Shown: piece after piece, positions 56,108-64,000 of the stretch
Position numbering within the stretch: position 1 is the stretch's first letter
Layout: every line of letters starts with the position of its first letter
Origin: Psychrobacter sp. Pi2-52
GTDB lineage: Bacteria; Pseudomonadota; Gammaproteobacteria; Pseudomonadales; Moraxellaceae
Assembly: GCF_904846705.1 (NCBI RefSeq)
Contig: NZ_CAJHBS010000014.1
Coordinates: forward strand, 20,191 to 84,190
DNA: 64,000 nt
Reading direction: 5' to 3'
The notes under the pieces: generated by a model
What the model was told of the DNA's origin: nothing
The model's database searches: none
What the model saw: the letters and a program-made list of their open reading frames with translations, nothing else
Made by a program: the position numbers and the translations under genes

Positions 56108-56716
56108 TTACCAGCGGTGCTTGCCCCAGTTTTCAGGGTTGGCCCAGTAATCAGCATTGAGCCAATTTGGCAGCTGTTTGTAGTCATATAGATTAAATTG
56201 CCAAAGCGTCGCAGTAACGGTTGACGAGGTAATAGATTGAATATCGTCAATATTTAGAGATGGCTCACTTAATATATCAAATGGCGTAAAGCCGTAAGGT
56301 TTTAAGTCTACAGAGCTATCTAATGCAATAAGTAAATGCGCGGCATACAAGTCACGATAGCGCATGAGTAGTGGCACATAGTGTTGAGTCAGCTCTTCTG
56401 ACAAGGTGGGTAGCCAAAAGCAAGCAAGCTCATAACGATCAGGTACATGCTGTTTAGCAAGATCTGATAACGTTGATAAGTGTTGTGCGTTCAGCCTTGA
56501 TTCAGTGTTCTCATTAGTAGATATAGTATCGTCAAGTTGTGCTTGTAGTGCTAATAAATCCGCATGGTTATGTGTTACCCATAATGCCTCATTATTATCT
56601 TTGTTATGCTCAGGTGACTGTTCTGTCTGAGTCGTCAATGAGGGTAGTAGCGCGTCAACATACTCTATAAGCAAAGGTAGGGTAATGTCTGCACGTTTCA
56701 CCGTATTTTTTGTCAT
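56108..56716 (-). CDS. Hypothetical protein (possible DUF6231-like)
   Basis: 202 residues, cytoplasmic, acidic, no membrane segment. The middle has HVPDRYELACFWLPTLS and YRDLYAAHLLIALD, a possible alpha/beta core, and the C-terminus is WANPENWGKHRW. The aromatic/basic ending reminds me of a small gammaproteobacterial family (DUF6231), which I cannot verify. It is likely transcribed with pal, 141 bp downstream. No function is assigned. Confidence 0.65.
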   Translation of the reverse strand: MTKNTVKRADITLPLLIEYVDALLPSLTTQTEQSPEHNKDNNEALWVTHNHADLLALQAQLDDTISTNENTESRLNAQHLSTLSDLAKQHVPDRYELACFWLPTLSEELTQHYVPLLMRYRDLYAAHLLIALDSSVDLKPYGFTPFDILSEPSLNIDDIQSITSSTVTATLWQFNLYDYKQLPNWLNADYWANPENWGKHRW

Positions 56717-57070
56717 ATAATAAACCGTTAGTTAAATGATTGGTCATCAGTATGACTATTAAATCATTTTCAACGACATTATCCAATTGATAACGTATGT
56801 TTCATATTTAAATCATATTGAACCGAGGATATCTTATTCTACATACTTGAAATTTGGCGATTTAGGTCAATCTAGCTATAAGCTTGATGAGAAAACCAAA
56901 TTAGTAATAAAAATTAGTTTATTAAGCGCTTAGCTGATTGGTTAGCCTAAAGATAAGGTCTTTATTTGCACTAGTGCCTTTTGCAAATAGTAAAATGATA
57001 TTAATCATATATTACTCATCCCCAGTAAAAATACTTTATAACCAAACCACCGATAATAATAGGACACCAT
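56717..57070. other. Divergent intergenic region upstream of pepN
   Basis: 354 bp of A+T-rich DNA that must carry pepN and the hypothetical gene promoters. No clear hairpin, repeat or gene seen. Confidence 0.4.
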
Positions 57071-59713
57071 ATGTCTACTGCTGAAACTGATGCACAAATC
57101 ATCAATCCTGAAATGCCAGATGTGCCGCCCCATGCGCCAAGCAAGATTAATCTAAAAGACTATACCAAACCAAGTTTTGATGTCGATACGGTACATTTAG
57201 ATATTAAGCTGTTTGAAGACTACGCGCAGGTAGACAGTAAGCTTGAAATGGTGCGTCAAACGGCAGGGGATATCGTCTTATTTGGTGAGTCATTAGAGTT
57301 GCTAACGATTACGATGAACGGTAAGGCACTGACCACTGAGGATTATCAGCAGGAAGCGGGTAAGCTGACGATTCATAATGCTCCTGAGCGAGCTACTTTA
57401 GATATTCAAGTACGTATCTGTCCGCAGACCAATACGGCGCTTGAAGGCTTATATATGGCCGGTAGCGGTGACGACACGATGTTTGTGACTCAGTGCGAGC
57501 CAGAGGGTTTCCGTAAGATTACTTTTTATCCTGATCGCCCTGATGTGTTGGCGATATTTACCACGCGACTTGAAGCAGATAAGCGCTATCCGACGTTGTT
57601 GGCCAATGGTAACTTAGTCGAAGCAGGCGAAGTGACCGATGCACCAGACCGCCATTATGCCATCTGGCACGATCCAACCAATAAGCCAAGCTATCTATTT
57701 GCCTGTGTGGTAGCTGGTTTAGATGTATTGACAGATTCTTATACGACTAGCGAAGGTCGAGAAGTATTGCTTGAGTTGTATGCCAAGTCTGCTGATATCG
57801 ATAAATGTGATGTCGGTATGCAAGCCCTAAAAGATGCGATGAAATGGGATGAGGTCAATTACGGGCGAGCCTACGATCTAGATCGCTATATGATTGTGGC
57901 GGTCAGCCAGTTTAATATGGGTGCAATGGAAAATAAGGGTTTGAATATTTTTAACACCGCTTGCGTGTTATCTAGCCCTGAGACGACCACCGATGCCCGT
58001 AGTTTTAGCGTAAAAGCCATTATTGCTCATGAGTATTTTCATAATTGGACTGGTAACCGTATTACCTGCCGTGATTGGTTCCAGCTTTGTTTAAAAGAAG
58101 GCTTTACCGTTTACCGTGATCAGTCATTTTCAGCAGATCAACAGTCAAGTGCGGTACAGCGTATCGATGATGTGGCGACCCTGCGTGCCCATCAATTCAG
58201 CGAAGATGCAGGTCCATTAGCACATCCGGTACGTCCAGAGAGTTTTGTTGAGATTAATAATTTTTATACGACGACTGTCTATGAGAAGGGCGCTGAAATT
58301 GTACGCATGATTGCCAATACGTTAGGGCCAGATGATTTCCGCAAAGGAACAGATGAATATTTCCGTCGCTATGATGGACAAGCGGTAACGGTTGAGGACT
58401 TTTTATCAGCACTGAGTATCACCGATGACAAAATCGAGAATTTTATTGATTGGTATCGTCAACCTGGTACGCCAGTGGTATCGGGTTCTCAAACCTATGA
58501 TAGCAACGCACAGACGCTGACCATCACTTTGAATCAGCAGACACGCCATGTCAAAGGCTTTGATGCGCCAAAACCATTGCCGATACCTGTAGCAACGGCA
58601 TTATTTGACAAAGACTCAGGCGCTATCGTCGCTGAACGTATGTTATTGCTTGACGAGGCGACGCAAACGTTTGTCTTTGAGAATGTAGCGAGCGAGCCTG
58701 TTGTGTCATTACTGCGTGACTTTAGCGCGCCAGTACAGCTCAATTATGACTATCAAGATGTAGACTTAGCATTTTTGCTTAAGCATGAAACCAATGGGTT
58801 TAACCGCTGGCAAGTAACTCAAATGCTGGTAAATCGTATTTTGCTGCAAGGCCAAGGTACGAAGAGCAGCCCTGATGTATACCTAGAAGCATTAGCGCAG
58901 ACACTGCCTGTCTTAGCAGCTGATGATGCGATGCTAGCGGCACGATTGCTTGATATTCCATCAGCGCAAGAGCTGGCTTCTGCTATTTCTAAAGACTACG
59001 ATCCAGTGTTGGTTAAAGAGCAGCGTGATGGGCTATACAAGCAAGTGGCTGATAAGTTAAAAGGCCAATGGGCTGAGCTGTACAATAATCTGCCAATGCA
59101 GTCTTATGAGGATAGCGCTGAAGCTCGAGGCATTCGTGCGCTGCGTAATGTCGTACTCGATATGGCATTGACGGCGAATGTAGATGATGCAGCAGACTGG
59201 GCACAGCAGCAGTATGACAATGCGAGCTGTATGACTGAGCGCTTTGGTGCATTGAAGGCCATGGTCAATCATCAGCTGGTAGATGCAGATAAGTACTTAG
59301 CAGACTTCTATGATCGTTTCCAAGCAAATGATCTGGTTGTCGATTTGTGGTTCAGTGTCCAAGCTGCCGCTGAGGATGTAACGCCTGATATGGTCAAGTC
59401 GCTACTGACGCACACGGACTTTGATTGGAATACCCCTAACCGTGTCCGTTCAGTTATCAGTGCTTTTAGCTCACAACCGACGGTACTCTGGACGGCAGAA
59501 GGTCTAGAGATGTATACAGGCGTGATTCAGAAATTAGATGATGCCAATCCTGTATTAGCCTCACGCTTACTGCAAGTACTGGCCCGCTGGAATACGTTGG
59601 CTGAGCCTCGCCGTCAAATGGCGCACAAGCAGCTGATAGATTTACAAAAGAATGTCTCATCTAAGCATGTGCTCGAAAGCTTAGAGAGTGTGTTAGGTGC
59701 TGCAAATAATTAA
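57071..59713 (+). CDS. pepN: Aminopeptidase N
   Basis: 880-residue M1 metallopeptidase that removes N-terminal residues from peptides in the cytoplasm. QFNMGAMENKGLNIFN is the exopeptidase GAMEN motif; HEYFHNWTGNR gives the two zinc His and the catalytic Glu; the third ligand Glu is in LKEGFTVYRDQ. The domains follow E. coli PepN (870 residues): beta N-terminal, catalytic, beta, and helical C-terminal. Ribosome site AGGACA is weak. Convergent with the aroG-like gene, sharing a terminator. Confidence 0.96.
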   Translation: MSTAETDAQIINPEMPDVPPHAPSKINLKDYTKPSFDVDTVHLDIKLFEDYAQVDSKLEMVRQTAGDIVLFGESLELLTITMNGKALTTEDYQQEAGKLTIHNAPERATLDIQVRICPQTNTALEGLYMAGSGDDTMFVTQCEPEGFRKITFYPDRPDVLAIFTTRLEADKRYPTLLANGNLVEAGEVTDAPDRHYAIWHDPTNKPSYLFACVVAGLDVLTDSYTTSEGREVLLELYAKSADIDKCDVGMQALKDAMKWDEVNYGRAYDLDRYMIVAVSQFNMGAMENKGLNIFNTACVLSSPETTTDARSFSVKAIIAHEYFHNWTGNRITCRDWFQLCLKEGFTVYRDQSFSADQQSSAVQRIDDVATLRAHQFSEDAGPLAHPVRPESFVEINNFYTTTVYEKGAEIVRMIANTLGPDDFRKGTDEYFRRYDGQAVTVEDFLSALSITDDKIENFIDWYRQPGTPVVSGSQTYDSNAQTLTITLNQQTRHVKGFDAPKPLPIPVATALFDKDSGAIVAERMLLLDEATQTFVFENVASEPVVSLLRDFSAPVQLNYDYQDVDLAFLLKHETNGFNRWQVTQMLVNRILLQGQGTKSSPDVYLEALAQTLPVLAADDAMLAARLLDIPSAQELASAISKDYDPVLVKEQRDGLYKQVADKLKGQWAELYNNLPMQSYEDSAEARGIRALRNVVLDMALTANVDDAADWAQQQYDNASCMTERFGALKAMVNHQLVDADKYLADFYDRFQANDLVVDLWFSVQAAAEDVTPDMVKSLLTHTDFDWNTPNRVRSVISAFSSQPTVLWTAEGLEMYTGVIQKLDDANPVLASRLLQVLARWNTLAEPRRQMAHKQLIDLQKNVSSKHVLESLESVLGAANN

Positions 59714-59870
59714 TTGAGAGCAGTGCAATATACATCGAAATGTAATATCAATTTTATGAAAATATCAATTTCAGAATAAGGTTAGCTCTGACCAATTAAC
59801 GAAACATGTATCGTTGCTGGTCATTGCTAATCAAATTTTAGAATAGAGTGTTTCTTATAGAATGTTCATA

Positions 59871-59915
59871 AATAAAAAGCCCCTTTCGCACTGATGCGCA
59901 AGGGGCTTTTTATTG
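59871..59915. terminator. Bidirectional terminator between pepN and DAHP synthase genes
   Basis: AATAAAAAGCCCCTT...AAGGGGCTTTTTATT stem, extended by CGCA/TGCG inside, between convergent genes. Confidence 0.92.
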
Positions 59916-59947
59916 TTTGCTTGACGATAAATTATCGCGAATAGCGA

Positions 59948-61030
59948 TTAGCGATTTGGTAGCACATCTTTTACCATATCACGTAAGTCACGTAATGCTG
60001 TGACAGTGCTATCCCAATCTAGGCAACCATCGGTGATCGATTTGCCATACTCAAGCTGGCTTAAATCAGCAGTCAATTTTTGATTGCCGCCTTTTAAGTG
60101 ACTCTCAATCATCATACCGATAATTGATTTATTGCCGTTTTGAATTTGTTCGGCAACGTTTTTGATAACCATCGGTTGTAGGTAAGGGTCTTTACCGGAG
60201 TTGGCATGGCTTGAGTCAATCATAATCTTACTATTGGTCTTGCCTTTTGCCAGCTCGTTTTCAACTTGAGCGACCGCAGTTTCATCATAGTTAGGTTTAC
60301 CATTACCACCGCGAAGTACCACGTGCGCGTAAGGATTACCTTTAGATTTGATGATAGAGACTTTACCATCTGATGATAGACCTAAGAAGCTATGACCTTC
60401 TTTAACCGCTTGCATGGCATTTACAGCTACCGTCATACCGCCATCAGTACCATTTTTGAAGCCAACTGGGCATGATAAGCCAGAGCTCATTTCGCGATGC
60501 GTTTGGCTTTCAGTGGTACGTGCACCAATGGCTGACCAGCTGATTAGATCCTGTATGTACTGCGGTGTATTTGGATCAAGTGCTTCGGTCGCGCAAGGTA
60601 GACCTTTTTCATTCAAATCAAGTAGCAATTTACGAGCCGTGCGCAAGCCTTTTTCTATATCAAAGCTGTCATTCATGTCAGGGTCGTTGATCATGCCTTT
60701 CCAGCCAACCGTCGTACGAGGTTTTTCAAAATAAACACGCATGACCACAAATACACTGTCTTCAATTTCTTTTGCCAATACGGCCAAACGATCGGCATAT
60801 TCGTGAGCGGCTTTGATATCGTGAATAGAGCAAGGGCCAATGACCACAAACAAACGCTTGTCTTTACCATCCAAGATATCTTGAATAGTATTACGACCTT
60901 TTAGTACGGTGTTATACGCGTCGTCTGACAGAGGCAGCTCGGCTTTTAGCTCGGCGGGGGTAATCAAAGGAATAAATTTTTCAATATTCACGTCGTCAAT
61001 ATCTGCATTATGGGTAACTGATGTTGTCAT
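59948..61030 (-). CDS. aroG: 3-deoxy-7-phosphoheptulonate synthase (DAHP synthase, class I)
   Basis: 360 residues. Condenses phosphoenolpyruvate and erythrose-4-phosphate, the first step of aromatic amino acid synthesis. VIGPCSIHD, MRVYFEKPRTTVGWKGMIND, GARTTESQTHREMSSGLSCP, VGFKNGTDG and IDSSHANSGKDP are the AroF/G/H catalytic and metal motifs. Which amino acid inhibits it cannot be told from sequence by eye, so the symbol is by closest type. Monocistronic with a 430-bp upstream region shared with lpxB. Confidence 0.93.
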   Translation of the reverse strand: MTTSVTHNADIDDVNIEKFIPLITPAELKAELPLSDDAYNTVLKGRNTIQDILDGKDKRLFVVIGPCSIHDIKAAHEYADRLAVLAKEIEDSVFVVMRVYFEKPRTTVGWKGMINDPDMNDSFDIEKGLRTARKLLLDLNEKGLPCATEALDPNTPQYIQDLISWSAIGARTTESQTHREMSSGLSCPVGFKNGTDGGMTVAVNAMQAVKEGHSFLGLSSDGKVSIIKSKGNPYAHVVLRGGNGKPNYDETAVAQVENELAKGKTNSKIMIDSSHANSGKDPYLQPMVIKNVAEQIQNGNKSIIGMMIESHLKGGNQKLTADLSQLEYGKSITDGCLDWDSTVTALRDLRDMVKDVLPNR

Positions 61031-61459
61031 GGTTATATATCGTCTAGCTGATTTATAGGAATAATCATTATGCGGACAAAAGTGTTGGTTGACAAGGGTA
61101 GTCGAGCAGTTAATTGACTGATAACTGGAATGAGGAAACTAAAACTTAGTTATACTTATAGAGACTTAGCGTGATATTTGACGTTCTAAATGCACGTTTA
61201 GCATTTGGTTTTTCTATCTATTAATAAGAGTTGGTTGAGTTTTTGATGCATAACGCTCAGATTTTATGCGTGAATTTCGCTATTTGTATCATCGTCAAGT
61301 ATGATAGCAACATTAGCGATGGGTGGCCCAAACTGTGGTATTAAAACAGTACGGATGAGTGCTCATATTATTCATAAGGTCGTATCGCTGATTTATTACG
61401 TTATATTTTATAATAACGGTTTATTTTATTTTGTGTATTTCTAATATCGAGAGCTTGTC
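61031..61459. other. Divergent intergenic region aroG / lpxB
   Basis: 429 bp. Only a short inverted repeat TATCAT-N8-ATGATA near 61286-61305 stands out. No TyrR or TrpR box, leader peptide or gene was recognised. Confidence 0.4.
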
Positions 61460-62776
61460 ATGACAGATTCTGCTACGTCTCATCACCATACTGACCTCAT
61501 TCATCAAGCCGAGACGGATTTTCAAGTAGCAAATATAAATGCTACGCCGCTAGTGATAGGCATCGTCGCAGGTGAGGTATCTGGTGACAGTTTGGGTGCA
61601 GATTTTATGCGGCAAATGAATAATCTACGTGATGATATTGTCTGGGTAGGCGTAGGCGGTACGAAAATGCAAGCGCAAGGGCTACAGAGTATTTTTCCGT
61701 TAGAACGCTTGGCGGTGATGGGTCTGGTTGAAGTCATGTCGCAGCTACCAGATTTGCTCAAAGCACGCCGCGAGCTACTGAGCGCATTTAAGGCTGCCAA
61801 TATTGATTGGTTCGTCGGTATTGATGCGCCTGATTTTAATTTGCGAGTATCTAAAAAACTAAAGCCCCAAGGCGTGTTCTGTGTGCAGTATGTCAGTCCT
61901 TCTATTTGGGCATGGCGCGAGTCGCGTATCCATAATATTAAAGCGGCGACCAATTTGGTGCTATGCCTATTCCCGTTTGAGTTGCCAGTTTATGAGCGAC
62001 ATAACCATCCGGCGACCTGTGTGGGTCATCCCTTACTACGAACCATTGATCAGACCCTTATCGATACACCAATTAATCAACGTCGCAGTGAGTTAGTCTG
62101 GGACAATGATGGGTTGCAGCAGTTCTTCATCGAACGCTTTGATGATGTGAGTCAGCTTATTTGTGTAATGCCAGGTTCTAGGCGCGGTGAAATTACAGCT
62201 ATTCTGCCATTGATGCTTGATGGCATCCAAAAGTTAATCCTGTTAGATCCTAAGCTGTGCTTCATCATTCCAACGGTCGATCAAAATCATCAATATATCG
62301 TACAAGAAGTGATCGACCAACGCTCAGAACAGCTACGTGAGGCAATTGTGGTGGTTTACGATGATACCCAGCCAGAATTTAGCCAACATGCCATGGCGGC
62401 GTCAGATATCGTGATGCTAGCATCTGGGACAGCAACGCTGGAGGCAATGCTGCTTGAACGTCCGATGGTAGTGGTTTACCAATTAAATCAGCTGACTTAC
62501 CAAATAGCCAAGCGTCTGGTAAAAGTGCCATATGTGGCATTGCCTAATATATTGGCTAATGCGCCAATCGTACCTGAGCTTATTCAAGAGCAAGCGAGCG
62601 GTGACAATATTTGCCGCACCGTAATGCGATTGCTACAACCACGCGCTTATGCCGAGCAATTACACGACTTACTAGTGACAAAGCAGTCGCTACAACAGCA
62701 AAGTAACCATGAGCCTGCAAACAGCGTGATTGAACAGTGGTTTATCCAAAATACCAATACCGTCAATCCTAATTAA
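61460..62776 (+). CDS. lpxB: Lipid-A-disaccharide synthase
   Basis: 438 residues. GT-B glycosyltransferase joining UDP-2,3-diacylglucosamine and lipid X at the inner membrane. [69 protein letters not shown], and [21 protein letters not shown] are the family motifs. It is longer than E. coli LpxB (382) through an N-terminal tail of about 30 residues and a loop near residue 210. GAGAG precedes the ATG. lpxA/fabZ are not adjacent, but rnhB follows as in many Gammaproteobacteria. Confidence 0.95.
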   Translation: MTDSATSHHHTDLIHQAETDFQVANINATPLVIGIVAGEVSGDSLGADFMRQMNNLRDDIVWVGVGGTKMQAQGLQSIFPLERLAVMGLVEVMSQLPDLLKARRELLSAFKAANIDWFVGIDAPDFNLRVSKKLKPQGVFCVQYVSPSIWAWRESRIHNIKAATNLVLCLFPFELPVYERHNHPATCVGHPLLRTIDQTLIDTPINQRRSELVWDNDGLQQFFIERFDDVSQLICVMPGSRRGEITAILPLMLDGIQKLILLDPKLCFIIPTVDQNHQYIVQEVIDQRSEQLREAIVVVYDDTQPEFSQHAMAASDIVMLASGTATLEAMLLERPMVVVYQLNQLTYQIAKRLVKVPYVALPNILANAPIVPELIQEQASGDNICRTVMRLLQPRAYAEQLHDLLVTKQSLQQQSNHEPANSVIEQWFIQNTNTVNPN

Positions 62777-62798
62777 ACAAGAAAGACCTCCTAATATT

Positions 62799-63677
62799 AT
62801 GCATATCAACCAACATACAGAAAGCTCAGTTCAAATAATTGACATCAATATTGAGCACATTGATGTGAAAGGACAATATATTCAGTTAGCAGCGCCCATA
62901 CGTTTATATGGGCAAATGAATACCGCTGAGTTGCTTACTCAATATCTCAGTTATGGTAACCAAGGGACAGATCAGTCAATACTACAAATCGGCGTTGATG
63001 AAGCAGGACGTGGGCCATTACTAGGCAGCGTCAATATTGCCGCGGCAATATTACCTGCGATTTGGTCAGGATTGATTGAGGAACAACCGCTCAAAGACAC
63101 GCCGTTGTCGATACTGACAGACTCCAAACAACTGAGTGAAAAAAAGCGCGATATCCTTTATCCATTGGTTCAGCAGCATGCTATCGGTTATATCATCGCT
63201 GATATACCAGCAGCAGTGATCGACCAAGTGAACATCTTGCAGGCAACGATGCTTGGTATGCGCTTATGTACTGAATCATTGCTAGAAGTAATTTTTGAAA
63301 AATTCTCGACTACTGGAAATGTTAACAGCACGTCGCTCGATCAATTTAAAGTCGAAGTACTGTTTGATGGAAATCGTTGCCCTGACTTGAATTATGATAG
63401 CTTTAAAAAGTTAGAGGTAGCGCCATTTGCAATTGATTGTCAAGCATGGGTAAAAGGTGATGCGCGTCATACTAGTATTGCAGCGGCCAGTATATTGGCA
63501 AAAGTAAGTCGTGATGAATCGATGTATACACTGGATGCTCAATATCCGGAATACGGTATTGCCAAACACAAAGGATATCCGACGCGCGCGCACATGGAAG
63601 CAATCGAAAAACATGGTGTCTTGCCAACGCATAGACGTAGTTTTGCACCAGTGAGAAAGGCTCTAGAAATACAATAG
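62799..63677 (+). CDS. rnhB: Ribonuclease HII, with extra N-terminal and internal segments
   Basis: About 293 residues; removes ribonucleotides from DNA hybrids. [19 protein letters not shown] has the catalytic Asp-Glu, [13 protein letters not shown] the substrate motif, [11 protein letters not shown] the third Asp, and [24 protein letters not shown] the fourth. Typical RNase HII has about 200 residues; this one has about 65 residues before the core and an insertion near residue 180-200 ([13 protein letters not shown]). The ATG at 62799 is preferred; an extension to 62730 would overlap lpxB by 47 bp. Co-transcribed with lpxB. Confidence 0.93.
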   Translation: MHINQHTESSVQIIDINIEHIDVKGQYIQLAAPIRLYGQMNTAELLTQYLSYGNQGTDQSILQIGVDEAGRGPLLGSVNIAAAILPAIWSGLIEEQPLKDTPLSILTDSKQLSEKKRDILYPLVQQHAIGYIIADIPAAVIDQVNILQATMLGMRLCTESLLEVIFEKFSTTGNVNSTSLDQFKVEVLFDGNRCPDLNYDSFKKLEVAPFAIDCQAWVKGDARHTSIAAASILAKVSRDESMYTLDAQYPEYGIAKHKGYPTRAHMEAIEKHGVLPTHRRSFAPVRKALEIQ

Positions 63678-63858
63678 CTATAAAAGAAGTAGATAGAAAG
63701 CTGATTTCTAACATGCATTATCTCGTTTTAAAGATATGATGGGGTCAGCTTTGATATTTTGGTTGACGATAAAACATTAGAGCAGCAGTCATTTACGTTT
63801 ACTACTGGTAAGGTAAATTACTAATAATCATTTAATACGCTCTAAATATTGATCGTAA

Positions 63859-63901
63859 AAAAGAAGGTCTGAACCAGTGATATGATTCAGACCTTCTTTT
63901 T
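63859..63901. terminator. Terminator after rnhB
   Basis: Perfect 15-bp stem AAAAGAAGGTCTGAA / TTCAGACCTTCTTTT with A- and T-runs; can serve both rnhB and a gene entering from the right. Confidence 0.88.
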
Positions 63902-63961
63902 ATGTAATAATTTTTTGTGTAATGGTAACCCTCCCAAACTTAAGACACCTAATAAATAGAA

Positions 63962-64000
63962 TTAAGCTGCCTGATTGAGTTTCTGTATCGGTGTAAAACC
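63962..64000 (-). CDS. C-terminal end of a possible transposase (partial)
   Basis: On the minus strand the last 39 bases encode GFTPIQKLNQAA followed by TAA. The G-x-TP-x2-x-L pattern looks like the C-terminus of IS3/IS481-type DDE transposases. About 20 nt beyond the stop, at 63926-63951, lies a segment starting GGTAACCCTCCCAAACTT that could be the terminal inverted repeat of an insertion sequence. The other end is outside the window, so this is tentative. Confidence 0.35.
   Translation of the reverse strand, partial: GFTPIQKLNQAA

Noticed and set aside
62730..62798. Overlapping upstream start of rnhB inside lpxB
   Set aside because: The added residues are lpxB coding sequence read in another frame; the ATG at 62799 is sufficient.
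62779..62798. CCTCCT just before the rnhB start
   Set aside because: It is the anti-Shine-Dalgarno sequence, not a ribosome site; considered as a regulatory element but nothing supports that.

Overview
The window reads as a stretch of chromosome from a Psychrobacter-like member of the Moraxellaceae (Gammaproteobacteria). This is inferred from gene content and protein style: a Moraxella-type family III lipase, an MaeB fused to a phosphotransacetylase domain, a DASH cryptochrome, a long membrane desaturase, and moderate G+C by eye. It is mostly ordinary core and catabolic sequence. I see no prophage, no CRISPR array and no complete insertion sequence. The only mobile DNA is three short MITE-like elements and what may be the edge of an insertion sequence at the right end.

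Layout. 1-2.2 kb: the 3' end of a 2-oxoadipate dioxygenase/decarboxylase (HglS/YdcJ) followed by a GlcD-type D-2-hydroxyglutarate/lactate dehydrogenase, plausibly consecutive steps of lysine catabolism. 2.3-9 kb (minus strand): a CAU tRNA (probably Ile2), a pteridine reductase-like SDR, CCA-adding enzyme, malic enzyme MaeB and SelO. 9.2-13.6 kb: acyl-CoA desaturase, glycerophosphodiesterase, a lipoprotein and a cobalamin adenosyltransferase. 13.9-21.6 kb (plus strand): cysS, an MscS-family channel, guaB, glmM and pdxH. 21.7-24.8 kb: an EmrB-EmrA efflux pair.

25.1-32 kb is an electrophile/aldehyde detoxification island: GST, DJ-1/PfpI protein, CurA-like reductase, YqhD-like alcohol dehydrogenase, a TetR regulator and an aldehyde dehydrogenase. 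Two identical 15-bp operator-like palindromes lie in front of the alcohol dehydrogenase and in the tetR-aldehyde dehydrogenase gap. 32-36.8 kb: a small protein, CRY-DASH, a DUF3429 protein, NnrS behind an NsrR-like box, and an NsrR homologue whose Fe-S ligands are split by an insertion and whose upstream DNA carries a 177-bp MITE. 36.8-39.7 kb: two tandem paralogues of an unrecognised, possibly degenerate metallo-beta-lactamase-fold family, and a secreted PETase/cutinase-like esterase.

40-53 kb: an MFS transporter, an acyl-CoA ligase, propionyl-CoA synthetase, then a nearly complete distal valine pathway (mmsA, isobutyryl-CoA dehydrogenase, enoyl-CoA hydratase, 3-hydroxyisobutyryl-CoA hydrolase, mmsB) with a convergent IclR regulator. 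53-64 kb: an outer-membrane protein, a phosphopantetheinyl transferase, a Pal lipoprotein, a hypothetical protein, pepN, a DAHP synthase, lpxB and rnhB.

The most interesting points are the PETase-like esterase, the two-operator detoxification regulon, the altered NsrR with a MITE at its promoter, the tandem paralogue pair, and the 108-bp MITE family. All functional calls rest on reading the sequence and recalled family knowledge; no database search was run.
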